Shown in pieces: positions 46,505-55,518 of a DNA stretch of 64,000 nt. Source of the DNA: UBA2365 sp964594045 (GTDB taxonomy: Bacteria; Bacteroidota; Bacteroidia; Chitinophagales; Saprospiraceae). A model generated the notes under the pieces. The model worked only from the letters and a program-made list of their open reading frames with translations. It searched no databases and was not told where the DNA came from. Position 1 is the stretch's first letter, and each line of letters opens with the position of its first letter. The translations under genes and the position numbers were made by a program. The stretch is taken from NCBI GenBank assembly GCA_964594045.1, contig CAZQKR010000002.1, forward strand, positions 1 through 64,000. Direction: 5' to 3'.

Positions 46505-47356
46505 ATGTTTGAATTATCAGAAACCTATTTGAAATGGTTCATTGAAAATGGTTTAAAGGAAGATGTTGGCAATGGTGACCATACTTCAAATGCCTGTATT
46601 GACCCGGATTCCAGAACCAAGGCAGCCCTGATCGTGAAGGATCATGGTTTGATAGCCGGAGTGGACCTGGCAAAAATGATCTTCTTTGAGGTAGATCCCA
46701 GGTCGACTTTTGACACGTATTTTACTGATGGTAAACCGGTGATCTATGGTGACATCGCTTTTGAAGTCAGTTGCAACACACGCAGTTTACTGATGGTTGA
46801 AAGGCTGATCCTCAACACCATGCAAAGAATGAGCGGCATTGCTTCCATGAGCAGCAGATTTGCTTTTGAAGTGAATGACCTGCCAGTTAAGATACTTGAC
46901 ACACGCAAAACGACACCTTTACTCAGACCTTTGGAGAAATGGGCGGTAAAGATCGGAGGTTGTCACAATTACAGGACCGGATTGTACGACTGGATCATGA
47001 TCAAGGACAACCATATCGATGCAGCTGGCGGAATCCCTAAAGCGATCGATAGCGTTCACCAATACCTCAATGCCAACCACATGAATCTTGGGATCACGAT
47101 TGAGGTAAGAAATCTTGTAGAGTTGCAGGAAGTGCTGGAAGTAGGTGGTATTACCCGGATCATGCTGGATAATTTTGAAATACCGCTGTTGAAAGAAGCT
47201 GTCGAAACCGTTGCCGGCAGGTTCGAAACGGAAGCATCAGGCGGCATCCATCTTCAAAATGTCAGAAAGATCGCGTTGACCGGAGTGGACTACATCTCTA
47301 CCGGCGCGGTCACTCACTCTGCGGGAATACTTGACCTCAGCCTGAAGATCATTTAA
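46505..47356 (+). CDS. nadC: Nicotinate-nucleotide pyrophosphorylase (carboxylating), quinolinate phosphoribosyltransferase
   Basis: 283 residues, standard length. It converts quinolinate and PRPP to nicotinate mononucleotide, CO2 and PPi in de novo NAD synthesis. Signature stretches are EDVGNGDHTS (about 21-30), LMVERLILNTMQRMSGIAS (about 98-116), LDTRKTTPLLRPLEKWAVKIGGCHNYRTGLYDWIMIKDNHI (about 133-175) and the C-terminal EASGGIHLQNVRKIALTGVDYISTGAVTHS. All catalytic Arg, Lys and His residues of the family appear intact. A TATCTTCG box (46407-46414) lies about 90 nt upstream. nadA and nadB are not in the window. Confidence 0.97.
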   Translation: MFELSETYLKWFIENGLKEDVGNGDHTSNACIDPDSRTKAALIVKDHGLIAGVDLAKMIFFEVDPRSTFDTYFTDGKPVIYGDIAFEVSCNTRSLLMVERLILNTMQRMSGIASMSSRFAFEVNDLPVKILDTRKTTPLLRPLEKWAVKIGGCHNYRTGLYDWIMIKDNHIDAAGGIPKAIDSVHQYLNANHMNLGITIEVRNLVELQEVLEVGGITRIMLDNFEIPLLKEAVETVAGRFETEASGGIHLQNVRKIALTGVDYISTGAVTHSAGILDLSLKII

Positions 47357-47389
47357 TAGATATTTCTCCAAATCAGGAGGAATGTGATA

Positions 47390-47955
47390 GGTTTTTCCCT
47401 ACATAGACATGTAGTTTTTTCACCCATCCTATGTGGTTCCTATGTTTCTATGTGGTGAATGGCTTTTTTACCACATAGGCACATAGTTTTTAATATTTCT
47501 ATGTGAACCTATGTTCCTATGTTTCTATGTGGTGAATGGTTTTTTTACCACATAGAAACATAGTTTTTTCTGTTTCTTTGTGAACCTATGTTCCTATGTT
47601 TCTATGTGGTGAATAGTTTTTTTACCACATAGGCACATAGTTTTTAATATTTCTATGTGAGCCTATGTTCCAATGCTTCTATGTGGTGAATGGTTTTGTT
47701 ACCACATAGGTACATAGTTTTTTCTGTTTCTTTGTGAACCTATGTTCCTGTGTTTCTATGTGGTGAATAGTTTTTTTTACCACATAGGCACATAGTTTTT
47801 AATATTTCTATGTGAACCTATGTTCCTATGTTTCTATGTGGTAAATAGGTTTTTTTACCACATAGGTACATAGTTTTTTCTGTTTCTTTGTGAACCTATG
47901 TTCCTGTGTTTCTATGTGGTGAATGGTTTTTTTACCACATAGGTACATTGGCCTT
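47390..47955. repeat. 77-bp tandem array with alternating unit types between nadC and metK
   Basis: The motif ACCACATAGG (or close) starts at 47470, 47547, 47624, 47701, 47779, 47857 and 47934, a 77-78 bp period. Two unit types alternate: one with TTTTTAATATTTCTATGTG, one with TTTTTTCTGTTTCTTTGTG, giving a 154-bp higher-order repeat. Each unit holds CTATGTGGT...ACCACATAG, a hairpin. The array fills the gap between two convergent genes. Confidence 0.92.
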
Positions 47956-47964
47956 TAGGTTTTT

Positions 47965-49227
47965 TCAATCGAGTTCAAATGCCTTTTTCAACCTGTCAAC
48001 CAGGTCCAGTTTCTCCCAGGTAAATAATTCAACCTCCATTTTTTTCTTATTACCTGATCCGTCCATGAATTCTTTGGTCACAATTTTGGGTTGTCTTCCA
48101 AAGTGTCCGTAAGCAGCGGATTCCCTGTAAATGGGTTGTTTTAAACGAAGGTGCCTTACTATTGAATATGGCCTGAGATCGAAATTCTCCAATATTTTTC
48201 TGGCAATTTCCCCATCATTCAGGTTTACTTTTGAAGTACCATAGGTATTCACATACAAACTCACCGGTTTTGCAACACCAATAGCATAGGAAATCTGTAT
48301 CAACACTTCTTCACAAACTCCGGCAGCTACCATATTTTTTGCAATATGTCTTAAAGCATAAGAAGCTGAACGGTCAACTTTCGAGGGATCTTTCCCGGAA
48401 AAAGCACCACCTCCGTGTCCTCCCTTGCCACCATAAGTATCCGCAATGATCTTCCTGCCAGTTACGCCTGCATCTCCGTGAGGACCTCCGATGACAAATT
48501 TGCCGGTCGGATTAATAAGAAATTTGATGGGCTTTTCATGGTCAAATAAAGCCTGGATTTCAGGTTTAAGCGCCCTTTTCACCTTTGGAATAATGATATT
48601 GATGATATCATTCGTGATGATAGAATGCATTTCTTCATCACTGGCAAATTCATCGTGCTGTGTAGACACAATGATCGTGTCAATTCGTACCGGCTTATTA
48701 TTGTCATCATATTCAACTGTCACCTGTGATTTTGAATCAGGCCTCAGATAGGTCATTTGCGTGCCTTCCTTTCGCATCCATGCCAGCTCCTTCAAAATTT
48801 TATGTGATATCGCAATGGGCAGTGGCATGTATTGTGCCGTTTCGTTGCATGCATAGCCAAACATCATGCCCTGGTCACCGGCACCCTGATCTTCAGGATT
48901 TTCCTTTTCCACTCCCCGGGCAATATCGCCCGATTGCTCATGGATGGCAGATAACACTCCGCATGATTTACCTTCAAACATCAATCTCGGATCTGTATAT
49001 CCGATGGAATTGATCGTGTCCCTCGAAATCTGATGGATATCCAGATAACATTTGGATTTCACTTCGCCTGCAAGAATAACCTGCCCCGTGGTTACAAGTG
49101 TCTCAATGGCAGTCCTGGACTCAGCGTCAAATGCAAGAAAATGGTCCAGCAATGCATCGGAGATCTGATCGGCTATTTTGTCTGGGTGTCCCTCGGAAAC
49201 TGATTCGGATGTAAAAAGATATGACAT
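47965..49227 (-). CDS. metK: S-adenosylmethionine synthase
   Basis: 420 residues from the Met at 49227 (MSYLFTSESVSEGHPDK). The frame's earlier Met at 49257 adds ten residues not found in the family. It makes SAM from ATP and methionine as a cytoplasmic tetramer. Motifs: GHPDKIADQISDALLD (about 13-28), GAGDQGMMFGYA (about 115-126), IGGPHGDAGVTGRKIIADTYGG (near 250) and GGGAFSGKDPSKVDRSASYALR (near 275). It has a slightly longer C-terminal region than E. coli MetK, as in other Bacteroidota. It is convergent with nadC across the 77-bp array. Confidence 0.98.
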   Translation of the reverse strand: MSYLFTSESVSEGHPDKIADQISDALLDHFLAFDAESRTAIETLVTTGQVILAGEVKSKCYLDIHQISRDTINSIGYTDPRLMFEGKSCGVLSAIHEQSGDIARGVEKENPEDQGAGDQGMMFGYACNETAQYMPLPIAISHKILKELAWMRKEGTQMTYLRPDSKSQVTVEYDDNNKPVRIDTIIVSTQHDEFASDEEMHSIITNDIINIIIPKVKRALKPEIQALFDHEKPIKFLINPTGKFVIGGPHGDAGVTGRKIIADTYGGKGGHGGGAFSGKDPSKVDRSASYALRHIAKNMVAAGVCEEVLIQISYAIGVAKPVSLYVNTYGTSKVNLNDGEIARKILENFDLRPYSIVRHLRLKQPIYRESAAYGHFGRQPKIVTKEFMDGSGNKKKMEVELFTWEKLDLVDRLKKAFELD

Positions 49228-49254
49228 AAAAACTGTTTTTTTTATTTTGGGATG

Positions 49255-49262
49255 CAAATGTA
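49255..49262 (-). promoter_or_regulatory. Candidate -7 box of metK
   Basis: TACATTTG on the minus strand matches TAnnTTTG, 28 nt upstream of the start. No clear -33 TTTG is seen. Confidence 0.35.
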
Positions 49263-49347
49263 AACTATGTTAAATTAAAATTCACTCAATAATGAAATTA
49301 TCCGGGATGATGAAATTTAATTTATTCCGGATTTTTCGCTTAAAACA

Positions 49348-50034
49348 TCATCCTTGCGAATAACGTACAAGTTGCTCATTTAATTTTATGGTGAGTATCT
49401 TTATTTGCTCTTCAAATGCAGGTTCCATACCAATCAACTGCCTGAATCTGCGAATGAAACTGTTTTTTCTTCCGGGGCTGAAAGGAAAGGGACTGTTCAA
49501 CCTGTTTTTTTGCTGATCCGCAATATAAAAAAAATGCACCTCACCCGGGGAAGTTGCCGGTGAAGCATAAGAAAAATACTGAAGGAAATAATAAGCTTCA
49601 CCTTCATATGGTATGGAAGGATCCGGCAGCATCCCTGAAGGATCAACAAAAACCATGTCCCGTGGATTGAACAGTTTCAACTGATGATCATATATGAAAT
49701 ATACTTTTGAAAACCGGTAGTATTCGGTAAAATAATTACAAATCATCTGATTGAATCCTTCAAAGGAAAGGCTGTCCTTTCTAAGCTGATTACGGAGTTT
49801 TTCCCTTGTTTTTTCATCTGTTTCAGCACGGCCGATCATCTCCCTGATAGTAGCCTGTCTGTTCAACTGCTTAAACAATGGCACGATCAAAGCTCCCTTC
49901 TCCAGCGTTTGAATATGCCTTCTGGCTTCAGTTGAACTTAATTTGCCGGTAATCAACTGGCTGTTACCATTGTTCAAAAACATTGAAATAAACCCTGTGA
50001 TCAATAAACTGATCCGGAAAATACTATGCAACAT
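49348..50034 (-). CDS. Exported protein of unknown function
   Basis: The 228-residue product has an N-terminal signal peptide (about 1-25, MLHSIFRISLLITGFISMFLNNGNSQ). The helical N-terminal half is rich in Arg, Lys and Glu (EARRHIQTLEKGALIVPLFKQLNRQATIREMIGRAE). A more beta-like part follows (FSKVYFIYDHQLKLFNPRDMVFVDPSGML), then EGEAYYFLQYFSYASPATSPGEVHFFYIAD and a basic C-terminus. I recognise no domain. It has a homogeneous codon pattern and stands alone upstream of metK on the same strand. Confidence 0.75.
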   Translation of the reverse strand: MLHSIFRISLLITGFISMFLNNGNSQLITGKLSSTEARRHIQTLEKGALIVPLFKQLNRQATIREMIGRAETDEKTREKLRNQLRKDSLSFEGFNQMICNYFTEYYRFSKVYFIYDHQLKLFNPRDMVFVDPSGMLPDPSIPYEGEAYYFLQYFSYASPATSPGEVHFFYIADQQKNRLNSPFPFSPGRKNSFIRRFRQLIGMEPAFEEQIKILTIKLNEQLVRYSQG

Positions 50035-50779
50035 GTTGTCAGGTTAATTTGTGTTAGAAAAATTTTATGTCTATTCCTACAACGAAAAATCAGGTGTAAA
50101 AAGCAATATTAACTGAACTAATTTTTCTATTTACAAATATGGCAATTTTTTTGGCCCTTTGTTGATCTGAGCGGGTAAAAATCCAACCGTGATCTTAAAA
50201 AAATCAACATGAGCAACCCATAAATTTATGCAGGATACCCAAACACCTGTGCAATAGAAAATGTTTCATTACAGCCGATAGTGAATGACGCGCCGGAATT
50301 GAGTTAAACTGACGTCATGATTCATCATTAGTCAGCATAATACTGACTTTAGAATAGAGCTAAATGATTTTGTAAACGTCGGAATTAACCGGACGATCCA
50401 ATTCAGTTCAGCCGGTTATGACTAAACAGCTTTAAGCCGGCAATGAACCTGAGTAAACCATACCCCGGTTAAAAAAGCATGCATGCCCGGGTGTGAGAAA
50501 TGTGCAGCAATCAGAATAAACTGATATTACCATATTGTCGTTGCGGACCTGATAACAATCCCATGGTCGAACGATTGAGTTTTCCGATCAAGTCCGGAAT
50601 GAAGGTTCAAGCATGGAATGACCTGTCAAGCCTGTGTAGAAGACTCTCAACTTTACAATCGTTCGTTTTCCAGCTTCCGATCAAACAAGAAAACTGAGAC
50701 ATACGCGCATAAAACTTGATTTTTTGCTAATTTTGGATTAAGTAAAAAGTAAGAAATTAAAAATAGTCATGCATGAACT
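50035..50779. other. Intergenic region without a recognised gene
   Basis: About 0.75 kb upstream of the MITE-like element. A 65-codon plus frame (50500-50697) has no supporting motif. I see no RNA gene or clear regulatory site. Confidence 0.5.
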
Positions 50780-50922
50780 ATGAGCTCGCTCCGAAAAGTC
50801 TTTCCGTATAAAATCCCCCTTAAAGTAAACTTTTAATTTGTTGGTTTTCAATCATTTTTCCTTAGGGATTAAGGCAAAAGCGTTTGAAAACCATCAAATT
50901 AGTTTTTCCGGAGGAGACTCAA
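50780..50922. mobile_element. MITE-like element, copy 2 (143 bp, inverted relative to copy 1)
   Basis: The left end TGAGCTCGCTCCGAAAAGTC and the right end (complement TTGAGTCTCCTCCGGAAAAA) form diverged terminal inverted repeats. Internally AATTTGTTGGTTTTCAATCA and its near-complement AAAACCATCAAATT form the second inverted repeat. Reversed, it aligns with 13441-13584 along its whole length, including the GGGGGATTT part. Confidence 0.75.
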
Positions 50923-51172
50923 TACTATAATTTACTAAATGATCATCCTTTATTCATTTCTCAAAATGACTATTCATCCCATACAAATCTATTTAGAGCC
51001 GAAAAAAATTACTCTTTTTTAAAATCTTTTTCCGTTTTTTGCAGTCAGAAAAGGCCATTAAGATTTAAAAAATATCCTGATCAGGCAATGTCTTTCTATC
51101 AGAATCGTTAAATATAGCTTGTTACTATACCATGATCCACCCTTGAATTTCTTAAACAAATCATTAATATAT

Positions 51173-52171
51173 ATGGATCATTCTTTTGACATCGAACAAC
51201 TTAGCCGGGAAGTAAAAGACGAAAGTGTTTTTGTCCAAAAAATTCTGACAGAAACTTCCAGGGTGATAGTCGGGCAGGAATACATGATCGAGCGGCTCAT
51301 GCTGGGCTTGCTGGCCAACGGCCATGTACTGCTGGAAGGACTGCCGGGACTTGCCAAAACATTGGCGATCAGCACGCTGGCTTCCGCCATGGACGTCAAA
51401 TTCCACAGGATCCAGTTTACGCCCGATCTGCTTCCTTCGGACATTGTCGGAACTATGGTTTATAATCCGGCAAAGGCTGATTTTTTTGTCAGCAAAGGAC
51501 CGGTTTTTGCCAATTTTATACTGGCGGATGAGATCAACCGGGCTCCGGCAAAAGTGCAGAGTGCTCTTTTGGAGGCCATGCAGGAAAGGCAGGTAAGCAT
51601 CGGATCAACCAGCTACCAACTCGAAGAACCTTTCCTGGTTCTGGCCACACAAAACCCTATCGAACAGGAAGGTACCTATCCTTTACCGGAAGCCCAGGTA
51701 GACCGGTTTATGCTGAAGGTCAAAATCGAATATCCTCAGAGAGAAGAGGAAAAAGAGATCATCAGGCGCAGTATTTCCGGAGAAACCAGTCAAAAGATCA
51801 ATAAAGTGGTTGACATTTCCGATATCATGAGGGCACGCGAAACAGTACGGAAGATCTACATGGATGAAAAAATTCACAATTATATCCTTGATATAGTTTT
51901 TGCAACGAGGTATCCTGAACAGATCGGCCTGGCTGAACTCAGACCGCTGATCGCTTATGGCGCTTCACCCAGAGCAAGCATCTCGATGAGTTTTATCGCA
52001 AAGGCATTTGCCTATATGAGACAACGCGCATACGTAATACCCGAAGATATCAGAAATATTTGTAAAGATGTACTGAGACACAGGATCGGGCTAAGCTATG
52101 AAGCTGAAGCCGAAAACATTTCACAGGAAGAGATCATCACAAAAATCATCAACAAAATTGAGGTACCCTGA
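51173..52171 (+). CDS. moxR: MoxR-family AAA+ ATPase
   Basis: 332 residues from the Met at 51173 (MDHSFDIEQL), preferred over the upstream frame start at 51119. Walker A is atypical as in MoxR proteins (EGLPGLAKTLAI, about 62-73). FTPDLLPSDIVGTMVYN follows, then Walker B ILADEINRAPAKVQSALLEAMQERQV (about 115-140) and sensor 1 VLATQNPIEQEGTYPLPEAQVDRF. The C-terminal lid has YGASPRASISM. MoxR ATPases act as chaperone-like partners of VWA proteins, here the BatA/BatB pair downstream. It is the first gene of the operon; the next gene starts 39 nt later. Confidence 0.97.
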   Translation: MDHSFDIEQLSREVKDESVFVQKILTETSRVIVGQEYMIERLMLGLLANGHVLLEGLPGLAKTLAISTLASAMDVKFHRIQFTPDLLPSDIVGTMVYNPAKADFFVSKGPVFANFILADEINRAPAKVQSALLEAMQERQVSIGSTSYQLEEPFLVLATQNPIEQEGTYPLPEAQVDRFMLKVKIEYPQREEEKEIIRRSISGETSQKINKVVDISDIMRARETVRKIYMDEKIHNYILDIVFATRYPEQIGLAELRPLIAYGASPRASISMSFIAKAFAYMRQRAYVIPEDIRNICKDVLRHRIGLSYEAEAENISQEEIITKIINKIEVP

Positions 52172-52210
52172 TGAAAAAACTCCTTATATGACATAGTAAA
52201 ATATGAAAAA

Positions 52211-53596
52211 ATGGACAACTTCTCATTTTGGTTCGGTTTAAGATCACTGTTCGGGGGAATCAGTACAAGGATGTATACTGCTGTTTTGATCCTGACTTTG
52301 GTTGGCTGGAACCAGCATATTTTTGCTCAGGAAAACAACAAAAAAATCGATTATACCCACAGCCACCTCAATCCGGGTGATGCGCTGATGCTGGTGGGCT
52401 ATTTTGATGATCAGCATTATATCCAACTTTATTTGCAAAGAGATGCAGACCTATGGGAAGGTCATGTGTATTTTCCGGAAGACAGCCTGTCCTTCAAGCT
52501 GGAAGGCGGCTGGACTGAAGATACAGAAATGCTTCTGCTGGAATTCAACGATGACGGTGAAAAATCAGGTTTTTGGCAAATTGTAAAGGAAGACGATCAC
52601 TATAAAGCGATCTGGAGCAATCAGGCCCAGACCATGCAGAAAGAAACATTCCTATATGATGATCTTTGGACACCTGATGTTAAAAAGGACTTTTACAGGC
52701 AGTTGATCAGCTATGAAGTGAAAATTGAAAAAACTGAACTTTTGCTCACCACTCTGGCAAACAGAAACGGACTGAACCGTATAAATGTCAGGAATCTGAA
52801 AAACCGCACTGCTATCGATTCAGATATGGTTTGCCTGAATGCATCCTGTTCGGATATCCAATTGAATTTCAAGCAATTGAGCACATACGGCAAAAGCAGT
52901 TTGAATGCCACTATCGACAAAAACGGACTTTCCGGGTTTTTTACTACAGAAAAAGCTAAAGTACTTGCCATTGCTCCGTTGAAGACAAGTACCAGGGAAA
53001 CCCGGCTCAAAACAGAACTCACCTCAAAGTACAGTATTGCCCTGGAATATCCGGTTTTATCAGGTCTGACCATGTCGTTGGTTGTGCAAAATACCCTGGA
53101 TTCAGTCATGAATACATTAAAAAAGGAACTGGATGTAAAAGGTCCACAGCCTGAACTGGCAGTGGCACAAAGACAAGAATTATTCGCTTTTGCCTGGTTC
53201 GAGATCTTTTACTGGGACGATCTTTTGATCAGCGGCAAATGGACCATACAGAAAAGCTGGTCTCCAATGGTAACCAGTCTTCCCTTCAATTACGATCTGG
53301 AAACAGGAATACCTGTCAACTTTCCTGATCAGTTCAAAAAAGACTTTGATTACAGGTTTTTCATTGAAAAATACAAAAAATCGGCCAGTCAGAAATTACT
53401 GGAAACCAAAGACCTGATGTTGAAAAATAAATTGAGCCAATGCACATTCCCACACCTGAATTTTGACGAGAGAGGCCTGGTTTACACCACTGATTTTGAT
53501 ACGATTTTCGGTCAACAGGAAATTTGGATACCTGCTTCTGAGCTGACAGGCCAACTGAAATCCAAGAGTAAATTTAAAAAAATATTCGTTAAATAA
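52211..53596 (+). CDS. Exported protein with DUF3298/RsiV-like C-terminal region, in bat operon
   Basis: The 461-residue product has a signal peptide after a short hydrophobic lead (VLILTLVGWNQHIFAQ; mature from about residue 41). The N-terminal beta-rich half (HLNPGDALMLVGYFDDQHYIQLYLQRDADLWEGHVYF) is not recognised. The second half has the layout of DUF3298/RsiV-like domains: IALEYPVLSG (about 275), FNYDLETGIPVNFPDQFKKDF (about 357-377) and the ending FDERGLVYTTDFDTIFGQQEIWIPASELTGQLK. That match rests on pattern only. It is not a usual bat operon member as I know it. It is placed between moxR and the DUF58 gene, 3 nt before the latter, so it is co-transcribed and probably works in the envelope with the Bat proteins. 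Confidence 0.85.
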   Translation: MDNFSFWFGLRSLFGGISTRMYTAVLILTLVGWNQHIFAQENNKKIDYTHSHLNPGDALMLVGYFDDQHYIQLYLQRDADLWEGHVYFPEDSLSFKLEGGWTEDTEMLLLEFNDDGEKSGFWQIVKEDDHYKAIWSNQAQTMQKETFLYDDLWTPDVKKDFYRQLISYEVKIEKTELLLTTLANRNGLNRINVRNLKNRTAIDSDMVCLNASCSDIQLNFKQLSTYGKSSLNATIDKNGLSGFFTTEKAKVLAIAPLKTSTRETRLKTELTSKYSIALEYPVLSGLTMSLVVQNTLDSVMNTLKKELDVKGPQPELAVAQRQELFAFAWFEIFYWDDLLISGKWTIQKSWSPMVTSLPFNYDLETGIPVNFPDQFKKDFDYRFFIEKYKKSASQKLLETKDLMLKNKLSQCTFPHLNFDERGLVYTTDFDTIFGQQEIWIPASELTGQLKSKSKFKKIFVK

Positions 53597-53599
53597 GGC

Positions 53600-54472
53600 A
53601 TGGCAGAAGCAATCGACATATTGCGCAGGATCCGAAGAATAGAGATCAGGGCAAAAGGACTGAGTAAAAACCTTTTTTCAGGTGATTATCACAGCGCCTT
53701 TAAAGGAATGGGTATGTCTTTTGCGGAAAACAGGCTATATGCATTCGGAGATGATACCAAAAATATCGACTGGAATGTGACAGCCCGGACCGGTGATACA
53801 TACGTCAAGGTCTTTGAAGAAGAACGCGAACTGAGCGTAATTCTACTCATCGACGTCAGCAGATCTTCTTTTTTTGGTACCCAACACAGTTTTAAAAGTG
53901 ATATCTGTGCAGAGATCAGCGGAGTTTTGGCGTTTTCTGCCATATCAAACAATGACAAAGTCGGTGCCATCCTGTTCAGTGATGTGATCGAAAAATACAT
54001 TCCGCCCAAAAAAGGCAAATCGCACATACTCAGGATACTCCGCGAAATTGTTTACATGGATACAATAGGTAAAGGAACGGATCTGAGTATCGCTTTGAAG
54101 TACCTGAACAATGTTTTGAAAAAGAGAAGCATTGTTTTTGTAATCTCAGATTTTATTACCGGTGATTATGAGACTGAGTTGAGTCTTGCTGCCAAAAAAC
54201 ATGATATCATTGGCATTCACCTGTATGATCTGGCAGAGCAAAAACTGCCTGACGCCGGGCTGATGAAAGTAACCGATATGGAGTCAGGCCAACAAAAGAT
54301 CATAGACACTTCCTCACCAGAACTCAGGTCCGGCTATGAAAAATATTTTGCCGACAGAAGAAACCAGGTCAAAAAAACTTTCCACCTTACCGGTCTGGAT
54401 ACCATGGAAGTTAAGGTGACGGATGATTATGTCAGCATTTTGAGATCATTTTTCAAAAACAGGATCAGGTGA
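53600..54472 (+). CDS. DUF58 domain protein (VWA-like) of bat operon
   Basis: 290 residues, soluble. DUF58 features: IRRIEIRAKGLSKNLFSGDYHSAFKGMGMSFAENRLYAFGDDTKNIDWNVTARTGDTYVKVFEEERE at about 10-76, followed by a VWA-like core with a MIDAS-type ILLIDVSRSSFFG (about 80-92) and VFVISDFITGDYE. It is the standard partner between MoxR and BatA in these operons, likely binding metal and the AAA+ ATPase. Its TGA stop overlaps the GTG start of the next gene (GTGA), which indicates translational coupling. Confidence 0.94.
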   Translation: MAEAIDILRRIRRIEIRAKGLSKNLFSGDYHSAFKGMGMSFAENRLYAFGDDTKNIDWNVTARTGDTYVKVFEEERELSVILLIDVSRSSFFGTQHSFKSDICAEISGVLAFSAISNNDKVGAILFSDVIEKYIPPKKGKSHILRILREIVYMDTIGKGTDLSIALKYLNNVLKKRSIVFVISDFITGDYETELSLAAKKHDIIGIHLYDLAEQKLPDAGLMKVTDMESGQQKIIDTSSPELRSGYEKYFADRRNQVKKTFHLTGLDTMEVKVTDDYVSILRSFFKNRIR

Positions 54473-55518
54473 AAAAGATCGTTATCCAATTTGTGCTTGC
54501 AGTTTTGTTCCTGATGCCGGCCGGTTTGACCGGGCAGGTCACCATCGCCATAACCGCTGAAAAAGACAGTTTTGAAATAGGTGAAAATATACCCGTTGAA
54601 CTGACCATCCGTTTCGAAGATCAGCAGTCAAGGTTAAAATTGATCCGGTTTTCCGTCCTGGATTCATTGGGTGTCATGAATTACCTTTTTCCTGAAGACA
54701 GCATTTTCAGTGAAGCAGAGGAGACAGATTTTGACATTTCAGATCAAGGACTTTGGACCAGCCACCAGAAAACAACGTTCACGGAAAAAGAACTCGCCTG
54801 GGCAGATGATTCCCCAAAAGGAGTTTTCAGAAACCAACTGGTGTTGAAAATTTGGGATCCCGGCTTATTCAGAATAATGATCACTGAATTGCAGTACGAA
54901 GACGGATCCGGAAAAATCATTCCCTATTTTCCTGAAACCAATGTGGCAAAGATCGTATTCATCAATGGGGCTTCAGTCGGGGAACCGAGCCAACTTGCAC
55001 CGATCGACCCGATCATTAAAAGGACTTTCCCCTTGCTGTATTTAAGATATATATTACTGATATTCAGTATTATTGTGCTGATCATCACCGTGGTTGATTG
55101 GTTTAAAAATCGACCTCCGGCTGAGATCAACCTGCAATTTCCGGTTGAACAGGAAATACCTCCGCATGAAATCGCGCTCACACAACTGGAAAAACTGGCT
55201 TCCTCAGCTTATCATCTGCAGGGGAAAACCAAGTTGTTTTATTCAGAACTCAGCCGGATCCTCAGAAGCTATCTGGAAGTGAGATTCAAAATCCCTGCCC
55301 TGGAAAACACCAGCGATGAAATTTTAAAAACCCTGCGGTCAAAATTCCTGAATGATCCGGCCAGAAACCTGTTGCAGGAAATTTTATCGGTTGCAGACCT
55401 GGTAAAATTTGCCAAAGCTGAACCTTCTCAGGAGGTGCATCTTTATGCGCTCCAAAAAGCTAAAGAATTTGTTGAATTGACAAAATTTGTTCCATCCAAA
55501 AACGACCAGGATAAATGA
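54469..55518 (+). CDS. Exported one-TM protein of bat operon
   Basis: 349 residues from a GTG start that overlaps the DUF58 stop. Signal peptide about 1-23 (IVIQFVLAVLFLMPAGLTGQ). A periplasmic beta domain (VTIAITAEKDSFEIGENIPVELTIRFED, Ig-like) covers about 24-185. One transmembrane helix follows (YILLIFSIIVLIITVVDWF, about 193-212), then a cytoplasmic helical tail with LTQLEKLASSAYHLQGKTKLFYSELSRILRSYLEVRFKIPALENTSDEILKTL. That tail resembles the cytoplasmic part of BatD/DUF4381-like proteins. It is probably a membrane adaptor for the MoxR/DUF58/Bat complex. Its ATGA overlap with batA indicates coupling. Confidence 0.9.
   Translation: MKKIVIQFVLAVLFLMPAGLTGQVTIAITAEKDSFEIGENIPVELTIRFEDQQSRLKLIRFSVLDSLGVMNYLFPEDSIFSEAEETDFDISDQGLWTSHQKTTFTEKELAWADDSPKGVFRNQLVLKIWDPGLFRIMITELQYEDGSGKIIPYFPETNVAKIVFINGASVGEPSQLAPIDPIIKRTFPLLYLRYILLIFSIIVLIITVVDWFKNRPPAEINLQFPVEQEIPPHEIALTQLEKLASSAYHLQGKTKLFYSELSRILRSYLEVRFKIPALENTSDEILKTLRSKFLNDPARNLLQEILSVADLVKFAKAEPSQEVHLYALQKAKEFVELTKFVPSKNDQDK

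Noticed and set aside
50884..51111. 75-codon plus frame before moxR
   Set aside because: Begins inside the MITE-like copy 2 and has low-complexity composition.
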